Assembly: GCA_027625915.1 (NCBI GenBank)
Contig: JANTQA010000023.1
Span: 23,498,001 to 23,562,000 of the forward strand
DNA: 64,000 bases
DNA from: Anaeramoeba flamelloides
Lineage: Eukaryota > Metamonada > Anaeramoebidae
Direction of reading: 5' to 3'
The notes under the pieces were generated by a model that was given only the letters and a program-made list of their open reading frames with translations, was not told the origin of the DNA and made no database searches. Of the stretch, positions 33,230-44,500 are shown piece by piece (within the stretch, counting starts at the first letter, position 1; each line of letters begins with the position of its first letter). Made by a program: the position numbers and the translations under genes.

Positions 33230-36200
33230 TTATTTAATTTGTTTTTTGTTATAAGATAAAAAAGAAGGAACATGAGGAATAAATAATTCATTTATTGAAT
33301 AGTAATCCTCAAATTGAGTACTTTTATTTTGAAAGTGTTTGACAACATGAACTATTTGTTTTATTTCAGTACAATCGATTAAATGAAGATTAGAATTTAA
33401 ATAAAAAATATTCTTTTTATCAACTTGAGTGTAATATCTAACTACAATAAATGGCTTTGATTTAATTTCAGAATCTAAAAATAAAAATTTGATTATTTTG
33501 ACATATTTTTTTATTTCTTAATTGAGCATCGTGTTTTTAAAAGATATTTATGTTTATTAATTATTATAGACTTTGATTCAAAAGGATATTTATTTCTTTG
33601 AAATTTTATTTCTTCAATATCAAACTTATGCCATTTTGTTCGAAATTTTTTTGGATTCCCACTAGATTTATCAGTTTTTCGAATATATATTTTGAAATAT
33701 TGAAGATATTTTTTGAAAATTTCTTTTTTGAATAATAGAATATTGTGTTTTTTTTGATTTTTGTGAAGTTGGCCATATTTTGGTTTGAACCATTGATGAT
33801 ATTTTTCTAAAGCGAAAAAAGTGTATTCATCCCCCCATTATTTTTTATCGAAGTTTCTAAATGATGTGCAAAAATATGTAAGTTTGATATACGATCACAA
33901 TTTTGATCTGAACATGTTTTGTAACATTTAATAAAATTAACTATATATTTATGTAGATTTTCATTTATTTTTTTACTTCTTGTTGGTTGATAAAGATTTT
34001 TAATTAAATATGAACTTATATATAAAAAATTTAGAAATTTTTTTTCAACTAAATCAACAACACAAATCAAAATAAATTGAATCAACAATTGGATATCAAT
34101 AGAAGCAAGATGATTTTTTTCCAAAAGGTTTATAAATTCTTTTTAACCCTTTTGGAATTTTAATTTTTTTATATCTTTTATTTGCTAGAATTATATGATT
34201 TCTGGACATTCCACGACACATTATTTTAAAAATATTTTTGATTAAACCTTCAAGAAGGAGATGAAACCAACAAATTGGGAAATGAGAAGTTGACGTTGGA
34301 TCCAGTTTTAATTCATTTATCCAAATATTTCCTAGTTGAAATTTGATTCCAGTTTCCTTTTCTTTTTTTTTTAATTTTACGAAGAGTATATATATTTAAA
34401 TTATGAAAATAAGATTCATTCAATTCCTCTTGAATTTTGATTATATCTTTTCTCTCCCTTTTTTTTATATTGAAAATCCCCATTTGAGTAATTTTGATCA
34501 CCTAATTCTGATTTGCAGAATGAACATGAATTTAAAGCACCTGGCTGTAGCATACCTTTTGCTGGAAAAGATTCTCTTGTGTCACCCACAAAACATGAAA
34601 CAACACCTTGTATTTTTTTTACCTCCTAAATAAATTCCATTTCTTAATTTTTTCTAGATCTTTCACCAAAGGAAAGTTTTTTTAGAATATCGTTTATTCG
34701 AGTTTTTGCGGGTAAAAGTGAAATCAAAAAAAATGGTTTGTTCTTTTTAACCTCCAAGTATATTCCAAATTATCAATAAACATATATAATCCACCAAGTG
34801 AAAACGATTCTGTACATTTAAAATCATCATAATAAAAACCAATTAGAAACAAAAGATCAGGATCAATTTTTTGGAATTTTGTTAATTTTTTTCATCAAAC
34901 GCCGGAAAACTTGAAAAACGCGAAGGGAAAAAAACCCTCATTTGTTACTAAATTTTCTATTTCTTCATTTTTTTTTTGAAAGATAAATGCTTAATTATAT
35001 CTGAGTGAACGACCATATTTATCCATGTAATTGGTGAAAAATATTTTGTTTGAATTTTATCTTCAAGTAATATGAGTTTTCCAGATTTCTCAATATATTT
35101 TTTTGAAATAAGATTAATATCTTTCGGATGCTGTATATTGATTAATTGATTGATCTTTTTCTTGAGTGTTCGCATTGTTTTGGGAAGTCTTTTCCCCCCT
35201 TTTGGATAAAAAAATTTCTCTATAAAATGTAAAATTTTCTCTGCCTGTGCTGAAGAAATTTTTGATTCTAAATATAGAATATAAAATTCTATCCACATTT
35301 CATCAAATTCATTAATAAATCTGTCAAAATTTGGCAGTGGTTGTTCATTTTTAATATTATTTTGTGTGGGTAATTCTAAAATATTAAGTTAATTTATGAG
35401 TAAAAAAAATGATAATATATTTTTATATATAAATATAATAAAAAAATTAAAAAATTATTCTCTAAATTTTTCATTGAACTTTAAAAATTTTCAAAACTTT
35501 TTGAAAATTAATTTTCTAAAAAATTGAAATAAAATCTAATTAAAAAAAATCCCAATTTTTAAATATAGTGAATTATTCTTTATATTTTAGTGGTAGTACG
35601 TTTAGGTATAATTTTGTATGACGCGAGTTCGAATCCAAGTTAAGAAAGAAAATTTTTGAAAAATGATTGGTCCCTCTCCTCTGAATTCTGCCCTCGGATG
35701 AACTATTTGGAGCAAACCATTTCGAAAATTGATTTTTTAGTTGGCCTCTAAACGCAAATCAGACCTCAGACCGAAGGAGGACCTCACGGTTGATTTGTAG
35801 TTAAGCCAATCCAAAATCAATTCAAAATTTTTTTTTCTTTTTCTTTTATTTTTCTCAAACTTTTTTTTTTGTTTTATGTTATTTAATTTTGTTTTTTCTT
35901 TTCTTATTTATCTCATCTTTTTCTTTCTTTTAATGAAAAAAAAAAAAAAAAAAAAATTAAAAAAAAATAAATAAATAATAAAATCAAAAAAACCTTACGA
36001 TTATCTTTATTATGATGAATTATGTCTTCCAATCCACGTGAATTAATGAAATTATTTGAAGTGTTTATTTCTCCTTCTTCTATAAATTCTGTTTCTCCCC
36101 CATCTTCATTTTCTTTTTCTTTTTCTTTTTCTTTTTCTTTTTCTTTTTTGTCGATTTGTTCTTGTATATATTCTACTCTATTTCTTTTTCTTTTCTCTTT

Positions 36201-36314
36201 TCTTACAGTTTTGTAAAAATTTACATGATAACAAGAAATGTGTTTATCAAGTGAATTCTTTGTACGGAATAATTTCCCACACTGTAAACAATTATAGTGT
36301 ATATGAAACATCAA
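33230..36314 (-). pseudogene. Transposase with N-terminal C2H2 finger (decayed)
   Basis: Exon 1 (36314-35999) starts with a C2H2 finger, YNCLQCGKLFRTKNSLDKHI then SCYH, followed by K/E-rich sequence. A 623-bp GT-AG intron (35998-35376) hosts a SINE. Exon 2 gives helices with KRLPKTMRTLKKKINQL, like the LP-x-RTLL block of Tnp2-type transposases. Further blocks appear in changing frames: YYDDFKCTESFSLGGLYMF near 34800, a CxxC segment (CSFCKSELGD) near 34510, DPTSTSHFPICWFHLLLEG near 34290, and a C-terminal YKKNIFYLNSN-like region ending near 33230. At least three frame changes and several stops are present, some at A/T homopolymers, so either decay or assembly error could be responsible. Confidence 0.65.
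35573..35855 (+). mobile_element. tRNA-derived SINE-like element
   Basis: Contains an A-box-like TTTAGTGGTAGTACG (about 35590) and a B-box GAGTTCGAATCC (about 35627) at tRNA-like spacing, with weak pairing of possible acceptor-stem ends (TTCTTTA/TTAAGAA). The T-stem does not pair (GCGAG against CCAAG), so it is not a working tRNA. It is followed by a roughly 200-bp body that is less AT-rich than the surroundings (CTCTGAATTCTGCCCTCGG; GACCTCAGACCGAAGGAGG) and a T-rich tail. It lies in the intron of the transposase gene, antisense to it. Confidence 0.7.
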
Positions 36315-36485
36315 CTAATATTGGTGAAATAATAAAAAAATGATTTGAAGTTTCATTTTTTTATCTTTTTTTATTTTTATTTATTTATTTATTCTTTTTT
36401 TTTCTTTTTTCTCTCTTTTTTTTTTATTAATATGATTACAAATAAAGAAAAGTACATTCCAATCATTTAAATTACAAAGAACTTA

Positions 36486-37736
36486 ATGGAAGCAATTTTT
36501 AAAAAATTCGATGTTTCTTATGATGGTAAGTTTCATGAACGCAGAAGAAAAATCCAAGAATTATGTAACCAACCCAAATGGAACCAAGTGTATGATGAAC
36601 TAGTTAACGAAGGATTGTGGGACCCAAGCTATGTTCAAAGAAGAAGAAAAAATGGTTTTTTTTTTTTTTTTCCTTTTCTTTCTTCAATTTTTTTTATTTT
36701 AAATTCTTTTTTTTTTTTTACATTAAAAGAAAAAAAAATAATAATGAATCATCAACCACAGAATGGATTCCCTTTTCGAACGGAGAACATATATTTGAAG
36801 AAAATTATATAAAAAGTAAATTTTAATTTTTTTTTCTTTTTCTTTTAATATTTTTTTCTTTTTTTTTATTAATTTTTTCTTTTTTTTTAATATTCTTTTT
36901 AATATTAATATTAGATTCACAGCTAAAAAGAAAACGAATCCCTGAAAAAACAAATTCAAATCAATTCTCAAAAAATAAAAAGAAATCGGAATTAGAAAAT
37001 GAAAAAGAGAAGGAGAATTTAAAAGAGAAGAAAATTGAAATTGAAATTGAAATTGAAAAAGAGCCCGAAAAAGTGAAGAAAATAAAAAACAAAAATTCTG
37101 AAATAAAAAACGAAGAATCACGTATGCTAATTTTTTCTTTTTTCTTCTTCTTTTTTTTTCTTTTTTTTTCTTTTTTTGATTTTCTTTTTTTGCAAATTAT
37201 TTCTCACTCTATTTCGATTTTACTATTAACTTTAAGATATAATTGTTAATTTAATAAAAAATATTATCAAGAAAATTGACCATTTAGAAGAAAATCAAAC
37301 AAACATGATGAAATTAGTAGAGTCTCAAATGAAAACAAACGAACAAACAAAGACTAATCTGAAGAAAACAACAATAGATTTTATTTTTGAAGAAAACCTC
37401 AAATTAGCAGCATATCGTAGTACAACAAGGATGATAGTTAGTTAAATTTTAATATTAAAGGCAAAAGATAGCTTTAATCAAGTAAGATATCCGGGAAGGG
37501 ATGAAGCATCACGAGTTGCGAAAAAATGTAATTCTTTACTTTCTAAACAAAAAAGTACTTTCATGAATTTTATATTTCAAAAAAAAATTAATAATTTTGT
37601 ACCTGAAAATTCTGAACAACGAAAAAAATTTATTACAAACTTAGAAGAAAAGAAAATTTATCAACCCATTTTCAATATTATGACTAAAAAAAATCAAGAT
37701 ATGTTGATTAATAAATGGATTTCTGATTATTACTAA
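36486..37736 (+). CDS. Second transposon gene, unknown DNA-binding-like protein
   Basis: Four exons, 36486-36654, 36762-36815, 36915-37121 and 37237 onward. T-rich introns of 107, 99 and 115 bp keep one frame across all three junctions. The protein starts MEAIFKKFDVSYDGKFHERR and has WNQVYDELVNEGLWDPSYVQ, a K/E-rich middle (IEIEIEIEKE), a helical stretch HLEENQTNMMKLVESQMK, and a C-terminal block YPGRDEASRVAKKCNSLLSK, ending WISDYY. The frame meets TAA at 37443-37445, then stays open to TAA at 37734. Either 37437-37460 is a 24-nt GT-AG intron or the stop is a defect. The family was not recognised; the C-terminal block is vaguely BEN-like. It is divergent from the transposase across a 170-bp shared promoter region and is probably an accessory transposon protein. 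Confidence 0.6.
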
Positions 37737-38086
37737 ATTATTAGTAAATCAATCTTTTTTTTTTATTATTTTTTTTTTTTCACTTTATTTTTTATCTAAT
37801 TACTGATATTTTTCCCATAACTAAAAATTTTTTCAATAAAAATCATTTTTTTAATAATTTTTCATTTATTTTTCTTTAATTTTTCATAAAATTTTCAACC
37901 TTTTTCATTTATTTTTCAATTAACAATTTCCTTTGATTTTCCTGGTAACTTCCATTGACTATTTCAAGGAAATTTCAATAATTTTCATTAAATATTTCAA
38001 TTAAATTTCAATTTTTTTTCAATTTTTTTTCAATAAGATTTCATTAAAAAATAACCAAAAATTCCACAAAAATTTGTTGTCATGTG

Positions 38087-41000
38087 TAAAATGTATTTGT
38101 TAAAAGTCACTTTCGAGATTGGAATTTGAGGAAAGGTGATTTTAACCAGAGAAATTTTAGAATAAATCGAAAATTAGTATTATCGAGCTGAGAATTTTAT
38201 TTGATCTTTATAAAAATTTCAAAATGTTTGTTTCCAAAATAGTGTAATTAGGAAAAGAACCATTAGTATCTTCTTTTTTTTATTTTAGGGGTTCCAAAAG
38301 AATAATAAACTTGTACACTGTTAAGAAATAATAAAGTTGTGTTTTTTTATTAAAAAATAGATAAATGTCGACATGAAAATTTGAATATTTGTTAAATCGG
38401 TTAACATTATAAAGAACTTGTTTTTTTTTTATTTATTTAGATGTAACATCGGAATTGTTAAAATATCAAATAAAATTATATTAGGAAAATTTTGAATTGA
38501 AAAAATCATAGAAAAATTATTTTTTTGTTATTTTTTATTGTTTTAAATTTGAACACAATTCTTAAATGAATTAAAAGACAAAAAAAAACTCACAAAAGAC
38601 TTACAAAAAGTAACCTAAAAAGAGTATTCAGTATACTCACAGGTATACTTGAAAACAGCGATTCAGTTGATGGGAAAAAAACATAGATAAAATTGAGAGA
38701 GATTAATTACCAACTTTACAAATCTTCAAGAAGGATAAAGAAATTATAAAAATAATAACAAATTGGAAATTTCAATTGGCACTAAAAAGTAAATATATAA
38801 AAAATGAACAATATTCAAATTTTTCCAAAATATTTTAAAATTTAATTAATGATGATAAAAATACATGAATTGTAGGTTATAAAACAATGGAAATGATCCA
38901 TATTTCAAAATTAAAATATTTTTTAATCAATTCATTTGAAAAATACATCCAAAATATCGGTATTAGATTTTTTTAGTTATAAATATATATTTTGAAGGTT
39001 TCAAATCATTATTATTATTTTTTTTTTTCTCTTTTATCATAAAAAAAAATAATCTTTTTTCGATTTTTTTTTAACTTATGTCTTTAATTTATTTTTTTTT
39101 TAGTTGTTTTTAATTCATAAAAATTATAAAATTAACAAAAATATCGAAATTTTTTGGAAATTTATCAAACTTTATATTTAAAAACTAAATTAGTTTAGCT
39201 ATAAAGTAAAGAAAACGAAATTACTTTTTATTTTTAACATATAGAATAATGAAAAATATTAAACAATTTTTATTAAAAAATCAATTTTTTTAGATTTTTA
39301 ATATTTTTTTATGACTATTTTTTTTAGACAATAAATTGCTGACTTTTCGAAAAGTCCCTTTTTTAAAATATTCAAGAGACTTACTATTAGAATATCAGTG
39401 AATATTTGTTTATCTATTAAAACTCTAATTAGCTTTAATGTATTGGTTATATCATATATTTAAAAAATAATAACTTATAGAACAATGAAACTTAAATCCG
39501 AGTATATAAATTAACTTATATTTTATTGCAAAAAGTATCCAAAAATAATTATAATAATTAGAAACTTTTCATGGGGAAACACACATATATTTTTTGATTT
39601 TTTACAAAGAATTTTATTTCTATTTTTTTAAAATTTTACTGGCTAATTTGTTTTTCAATTACAAACATATTTCAGGAAAGTAATCCTTATTTAAAAAATG
39701 GTCAAAAACCAAAAAAATAATATGGACTAGTCAATTAAAAAGAATTTTGTATCTAAATCACATATTTTGAAGCCCTTTAAACCAAATTTAGTTATTTAAA
39801 AATTTTGATCTTTTATTCATAGATTTATCTTATACAAAATAATATTTCTCCAGATTTTGATGAAATGAAATCTCTTTACTCAAAGTTTCTAGTAATATTA
39901 TGTTCTTTTTCTAGAAATTAGTATTTTTTTCAATTTGAATATTAATTTGATGAATTTATTTAATATCATTTTTTTTATTATTTCTGTCGTTTTATTTCCT
40001 GGATTAATCCAATATTTTCAAATACTCTATCAATTAGACAATATTATTAAGATGTTTTTTTTTTTTTAGTTTTTTTTTTTGATATATTTGTATAATTCTT
40101 TCTTAAAATTCTAATTGTAAAAATTCCTTTTTTAATTTCTTTAAACCAAGACTATTTGGTTTTATATTGTTTGATATTAAATATGAGTCTTGCTATATTC
40201 TATCAAGAAATTAGATTTTTAGAAAAGTATTTTCAAATAAGTATGATAAAAAAAAGTTTAACTTTTATATAAAATTATTTGCAACATTTTTTAGAGACGA
40301 TTAAAATCATATTTTTTGTTTTAAATAACCATGAATATCACAATTTTTTTAAGATCAAACACAATATTTTGATTTTTTATTTAATTTTTTTTTGATAAAT
40401 TAGTTACTCTTAATATTCATTTTATTTTTATATAGTGACAAATAATTTTATAACTTTCAAATAATCAAGAATTTCAATTTATAAGTAAATTTTTGGTTTG
40501 GATTTTTGATTTAATTATAGTTTTATTAGTTTTTTTTCTTTGTTTTTGAGTACCTATCCAAAATTTATGTTTTCTTGAATTGATAATATAATATTTTACC
40601 ACAACAAACAAAAGTGATTTAATGTCAAGAAAATTCTTGGAAAGTTAAAATATTGCAAAATTTTGTGTTTTTTTTTTTTTAAAAAAAAATTATAATAAAT
40701 TGTTTATTTACCAAAAAATAATGTGAATTTAAAATCAACATTGTTAACCCCTGATTTCACTTTAATCCCAGATTAAATTAAATAATATTTATATAGTTGC
40801 ACTTAAACTTTATTTTCCTTGGAAATAAAGTGGAAAGAAGAAGGTGAAGGGAAATTTTCAATTTAGAGATCTTGTTGGAAATAAATTTTCAATTTGGTTT
40901 CTCAAAAAGTTTAATGGATAAATTACAAATTTCTTTAAAAAACAAATTACTTTGATAATTTTCACAATAAATCTCTTATCGAAACGGTTTTTGAAACCAA

Positions 41001-41597
41001 CCAATATGTTGAAGTTCTAAAAAGTAATATTCAGTACAATAAAATTTGAATCATCCTAAAAACCTCTATAATTGTTAGGATTTAGAATTACAATTGAAAA
41101 TATAAAGAGTACAGTTTTTACAATTTAAAGGTTTTCCTAATTTGTAAAAAGAACTTTAAATTTCAATAATGGTAATTTGTTACTTATTTCAAAAAATAGG
41201 AAAAAGAAGCGAAAATTTTATCCCACTTTTTTTGCAATTACCAAATAATTGATCTCTATTGGAAAAATTCACCTTTTGGCTCTGTAATTATCTATTTTTT
41301 TAATATTTTCAATTTGAATTGCTTTCTTTCAAAGAATCAAAACTGAGTCGAAGAAAATCTTATTTGTAAAAAAAATCTTTAATAATTTTTGTGTAAAAAA
41401 ACTCAAAATAAATACTTTCTGATTTTTTTCAACCTTCGACATTAGTTAAACCAATTTTTTTCAAGAAGAGGGTTACAACGATTTTCAGTCTCACAAACAT
41501 GTTGAAACAATACCATAAAAGTTTTTTTTATTTTTTCAATTTTTTTCTTTTTGGAAAATTCCAAATAAAGGATTTTGAATTTTGAAAACATGAACCA
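38087..41597. other. 3.5 kb AT-rich stretch upstream of the RGS gene
   Basis: No gene or RNA recognised. Contains a diverged M1 MITE (39590-39738). The remainder is A/T homopolymers and unstructured AT-rich sequence. The first ATG of the downstream gene is at 41598. Confidence 0.5.
39590..39738. mobile_element. TTAA MITE family M1, degraded copy 3
   Basis: Shares TTTTCAATTACAAACATATT with TTTTCAATTTTAAACATATT of the other copies, then a CTTATTTAAAAAATGGTCAAA block and a GGACTAGTCAATTAA end. The left terminus is eroded, so its position is approximate. Confidence 0.5.
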
Positions 41598-44500
41598 ATG
41601 AGCACAGTAAATAAAAAAACACACTCTTTTATTCCACAACGGATCTTCCGAACATTTGAAAAAACAAAAAACATCTCAAAAAGAAGAAAAAGAAGAAAAT
41701 CGATGAGTGCGTCTTTGACACAAGAGCAAAGATCTGAATCCCAACTACAGTTTCTGAAATCACATTTCAACGAATTAAAGATCAAAAAAAACCGATTAAT
41801 CAACCAACCGAAAAAAAATACCAAACTTTTAACAAAAATTAATTCAATCCCCGATCGAATGGTCCAACAGGAATTAGAAACACAAAAATTAAAACTGGAA
41901 TTAAAGTTTGTTTTAAATTCGATCCAAGAAATCAAAAAAGAAAAAGAACAAGAAAAAACAAATAAAAACAAAAACAAAAACAAAAACAAAAACACAAAGG
42001 AAGAAGAAGAAGAAGAAGAAGAAGATCAACAACAACAGTCAAACAACGACATTTTCCAAAAAAAACAACAACAAATCGGACATCTTCAAAAAACCATCCG
42101 AAGATTAAAAAAAGCAGAAGAAAAAAAAAAAATCCAACAAGTCATCGAAAAAAAGCAATTCAAATTGAAAATATTAACACAAGAAACGAACAATTCATTG
42201 CTTGAATTAAACGATTACAAAAAAACCATGGGAAAAGAAATTGAAGATACAAAATTTTTTTTGTTAAAAATGCGAAACACAAAGGAAGGAAAGGAAAAAG
42301 TAATGATCCAAGAGAAAATTTTAAAAAAGTTTTTGCATGAATACGGCTTGCTTGATCGAAAGACGAAAAAGCTCCAATTTGATATCAAAAACCGAAAGGT
42401 GATTAAAAAGGATTTCCATGGTGTAGTCAGCAAGTTAAAGCATTTGAAAATGAAAATCAAATTACAGACTGCAGAATCGCAAATACTGGAAACTCAGATT
42501 CTTGAATATCGTGATTTTATAATGGTCACAGAACGAAATGAGGTTTCCGATCCTGAATCATCAAATTTATTCATTAACGAATCTAGTGACTCAGACACCT
42601 CATCTATTGGCAAATATAAAAAACACATTTTCAAAAATAAGAATAATTATCATAGCAATGATTTGAATCAAAAAATCCACTCAATGAAAAAAAAGCCAAG
42701 CCGTTCAATGTCAAATTTTGAAAATGAAAGGAAACCAAATAATCTTTATTTACAGAAAAATAATAAAGCCTTGTTAAAAAAACATTACTCTACAAATTCA
42801 GATCCTTTAGAGCACAGCCCCTTATCGAGATTAAGAAAAACAATCAAAAAAGGTGAATTTAATAAGAAAATACTAAAAAATAAATCTAATTCTTTCAATT
42901 CAATTTTCTCTTATTCAAGTCAAGATTTCTTTTTACAAAATAAGAATACCAACAATGAGAAGGACGAAAGTAAGGATGACAATGGAAATGGAAATGGAAA
43001 TGGAAATGGAAATGGAAATGGAAAGGGAAACAAATTAACACATGAAGAGAACCTTTCAATAAATAAAACTTTTGATAATAACAATGGCATTAAACACAAT
43101 AGCAACATGTCTAAAAAACATTCAAGTAATGATGAGAGTCTTTTTCAAATTAAAAATAAAAAAATCACATCACAGGATTTAAAACTTAAAAAGAACAGTA
43201 ACCAAATAGAAATCACTTCGTTAGAAATGTTATTAAGATTTTCAACAGGTGTTTCATATTTTACAGAATTTTTAAGCCAACAATTAAATTTAGAAAATAT
43301 ATTATTTTTTCAATCAGTGAAACAATTTAAAAGGAATTGCAAAACACAAAAGGTAAAATATTCAAACATTTTTATTTATTTATTTTTATTATTGGATTAA
43401 ACTCGGATGTGTGTAAATGAAGACAATTAATTTATTCTCATGTTTTTTTTTTAAAAATTTAATATTATTTAAATTTTAAAAGGGATAAAAGATTTCCATC
43501 TCATTTCCTATTTTTTATATTAAAATGTATTTCACATTTAGAATCACCACTTTAAAACCAAAAATATTTTGGATCGAAATTACCTATATTATTAAAAAGT
43601 CTTTGATGAATTAAAGTACCATTTTTGTTTAAGGGAAGAATCTCTATTAAATTTTTTTACCTAAATTTAATAGAGATTGAGAAAATTTTTTTACAAATTA
43701 CTTAGATTTGAAAACACCTGTTTATTTTCAATATTAAAACATATTTCTAGATAAGGAACTCTTATTTAGAAATTGGTCAAAAAAAAAAAAATAGAGACTA
43801 GTCCCTTAAAGTATTTCCAAAAAACAGGTGCATTTTTTTTTTTTCATGTTTAATAGAAATTTCTCATTGTTAATGGTCCTATTCATAAATTGGTAATATC
43901 AAATTAAGTGAAATATTGATAATGGTTGAATCAATACAACTATTGGATTTATTTCAAAATATATTCTTTGCAAAAATTTTGAAAAAAAAAATTTCACATT
44001 TTGAGGAGAAACGATACACAGTCGATTTCAAGAAAAAAACGAACAGTATGTAAAGGAAACAAACTTTTTTTTTTAAACAATAAAAGACAGTTATAAGTTT
44101 TTCCATTCGATTTAAATTTTTTATCAAAGTTAAACACTCTTCGGAAACAATTTTTATGATAAAAAGAAAAAAATAATCACCAATTTTCACACATAAAAAA
44201 TATCATATAAAATTGAGAGCAGAAATCTTAATATCTTTAAAGTAATTTCATATAAGAAACAAATTTAATTATTATTAAGAATAAAGAAATGATTAATAAC
44301 TAATTTTGGATATTTAAATATTATTATGATTAGGATTGGGTTTAATAAAGATATTTTAAAAAAATTTTCCTCACTTTTTTAGAAATAACTTATGCTTATG
44401 TCCCTACGACCCAAAAAAACACTAAAAATAGAAAACTGATCAAATACCTTCCATTAAAAAAATTAAAAAAAACTAAATGAAAAAATAAAAATAAATAAAG

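Larger units (their letters stand above)
32570..38086. mobile_element. Two-gene DNA transposon, CACTA/Tnp2-like (tentative)
   Basis: The left end CACATGACTACAAAT and right end ATTTGTTGTCATGTG are inverted repeats, and TA lies just outside both, consistent with a 2-bp target duplication. Subterminal regions at both ends are crowded with TTGAAATTT/AAATTTCAA motifs (32585-32770 and 37850-38050), like transposase-binding arrays of CACTA elements. Between them sit two divergent genes about 170 bp apart: a zinc-finger transposase relic on the minus strand (33230-36314) and a four-exon gene on the plus strand (36486-37736). A palindromic MITE (32914-33110) and a tRNA-like SINE (35573-35855) have landed in it. 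Length 5.5 kb. The superfamily call rests on transposase motifs remembered from animal and fungal relatives and is not certain. Confidence 0.72.

Noticed and set aside
34313-35298. Short frames on both strands read as separate genes
   Set aside because: The minus-strand ones are fragments of the decayed transposase; the plus-strand ones are antisense shadows.
35573-35645. Functional tRNA gene
   Set aside because: A and B boxes are present, but the T-stem does not pair and the acceptor stem is imperfect; the body and tail fit a SINE.
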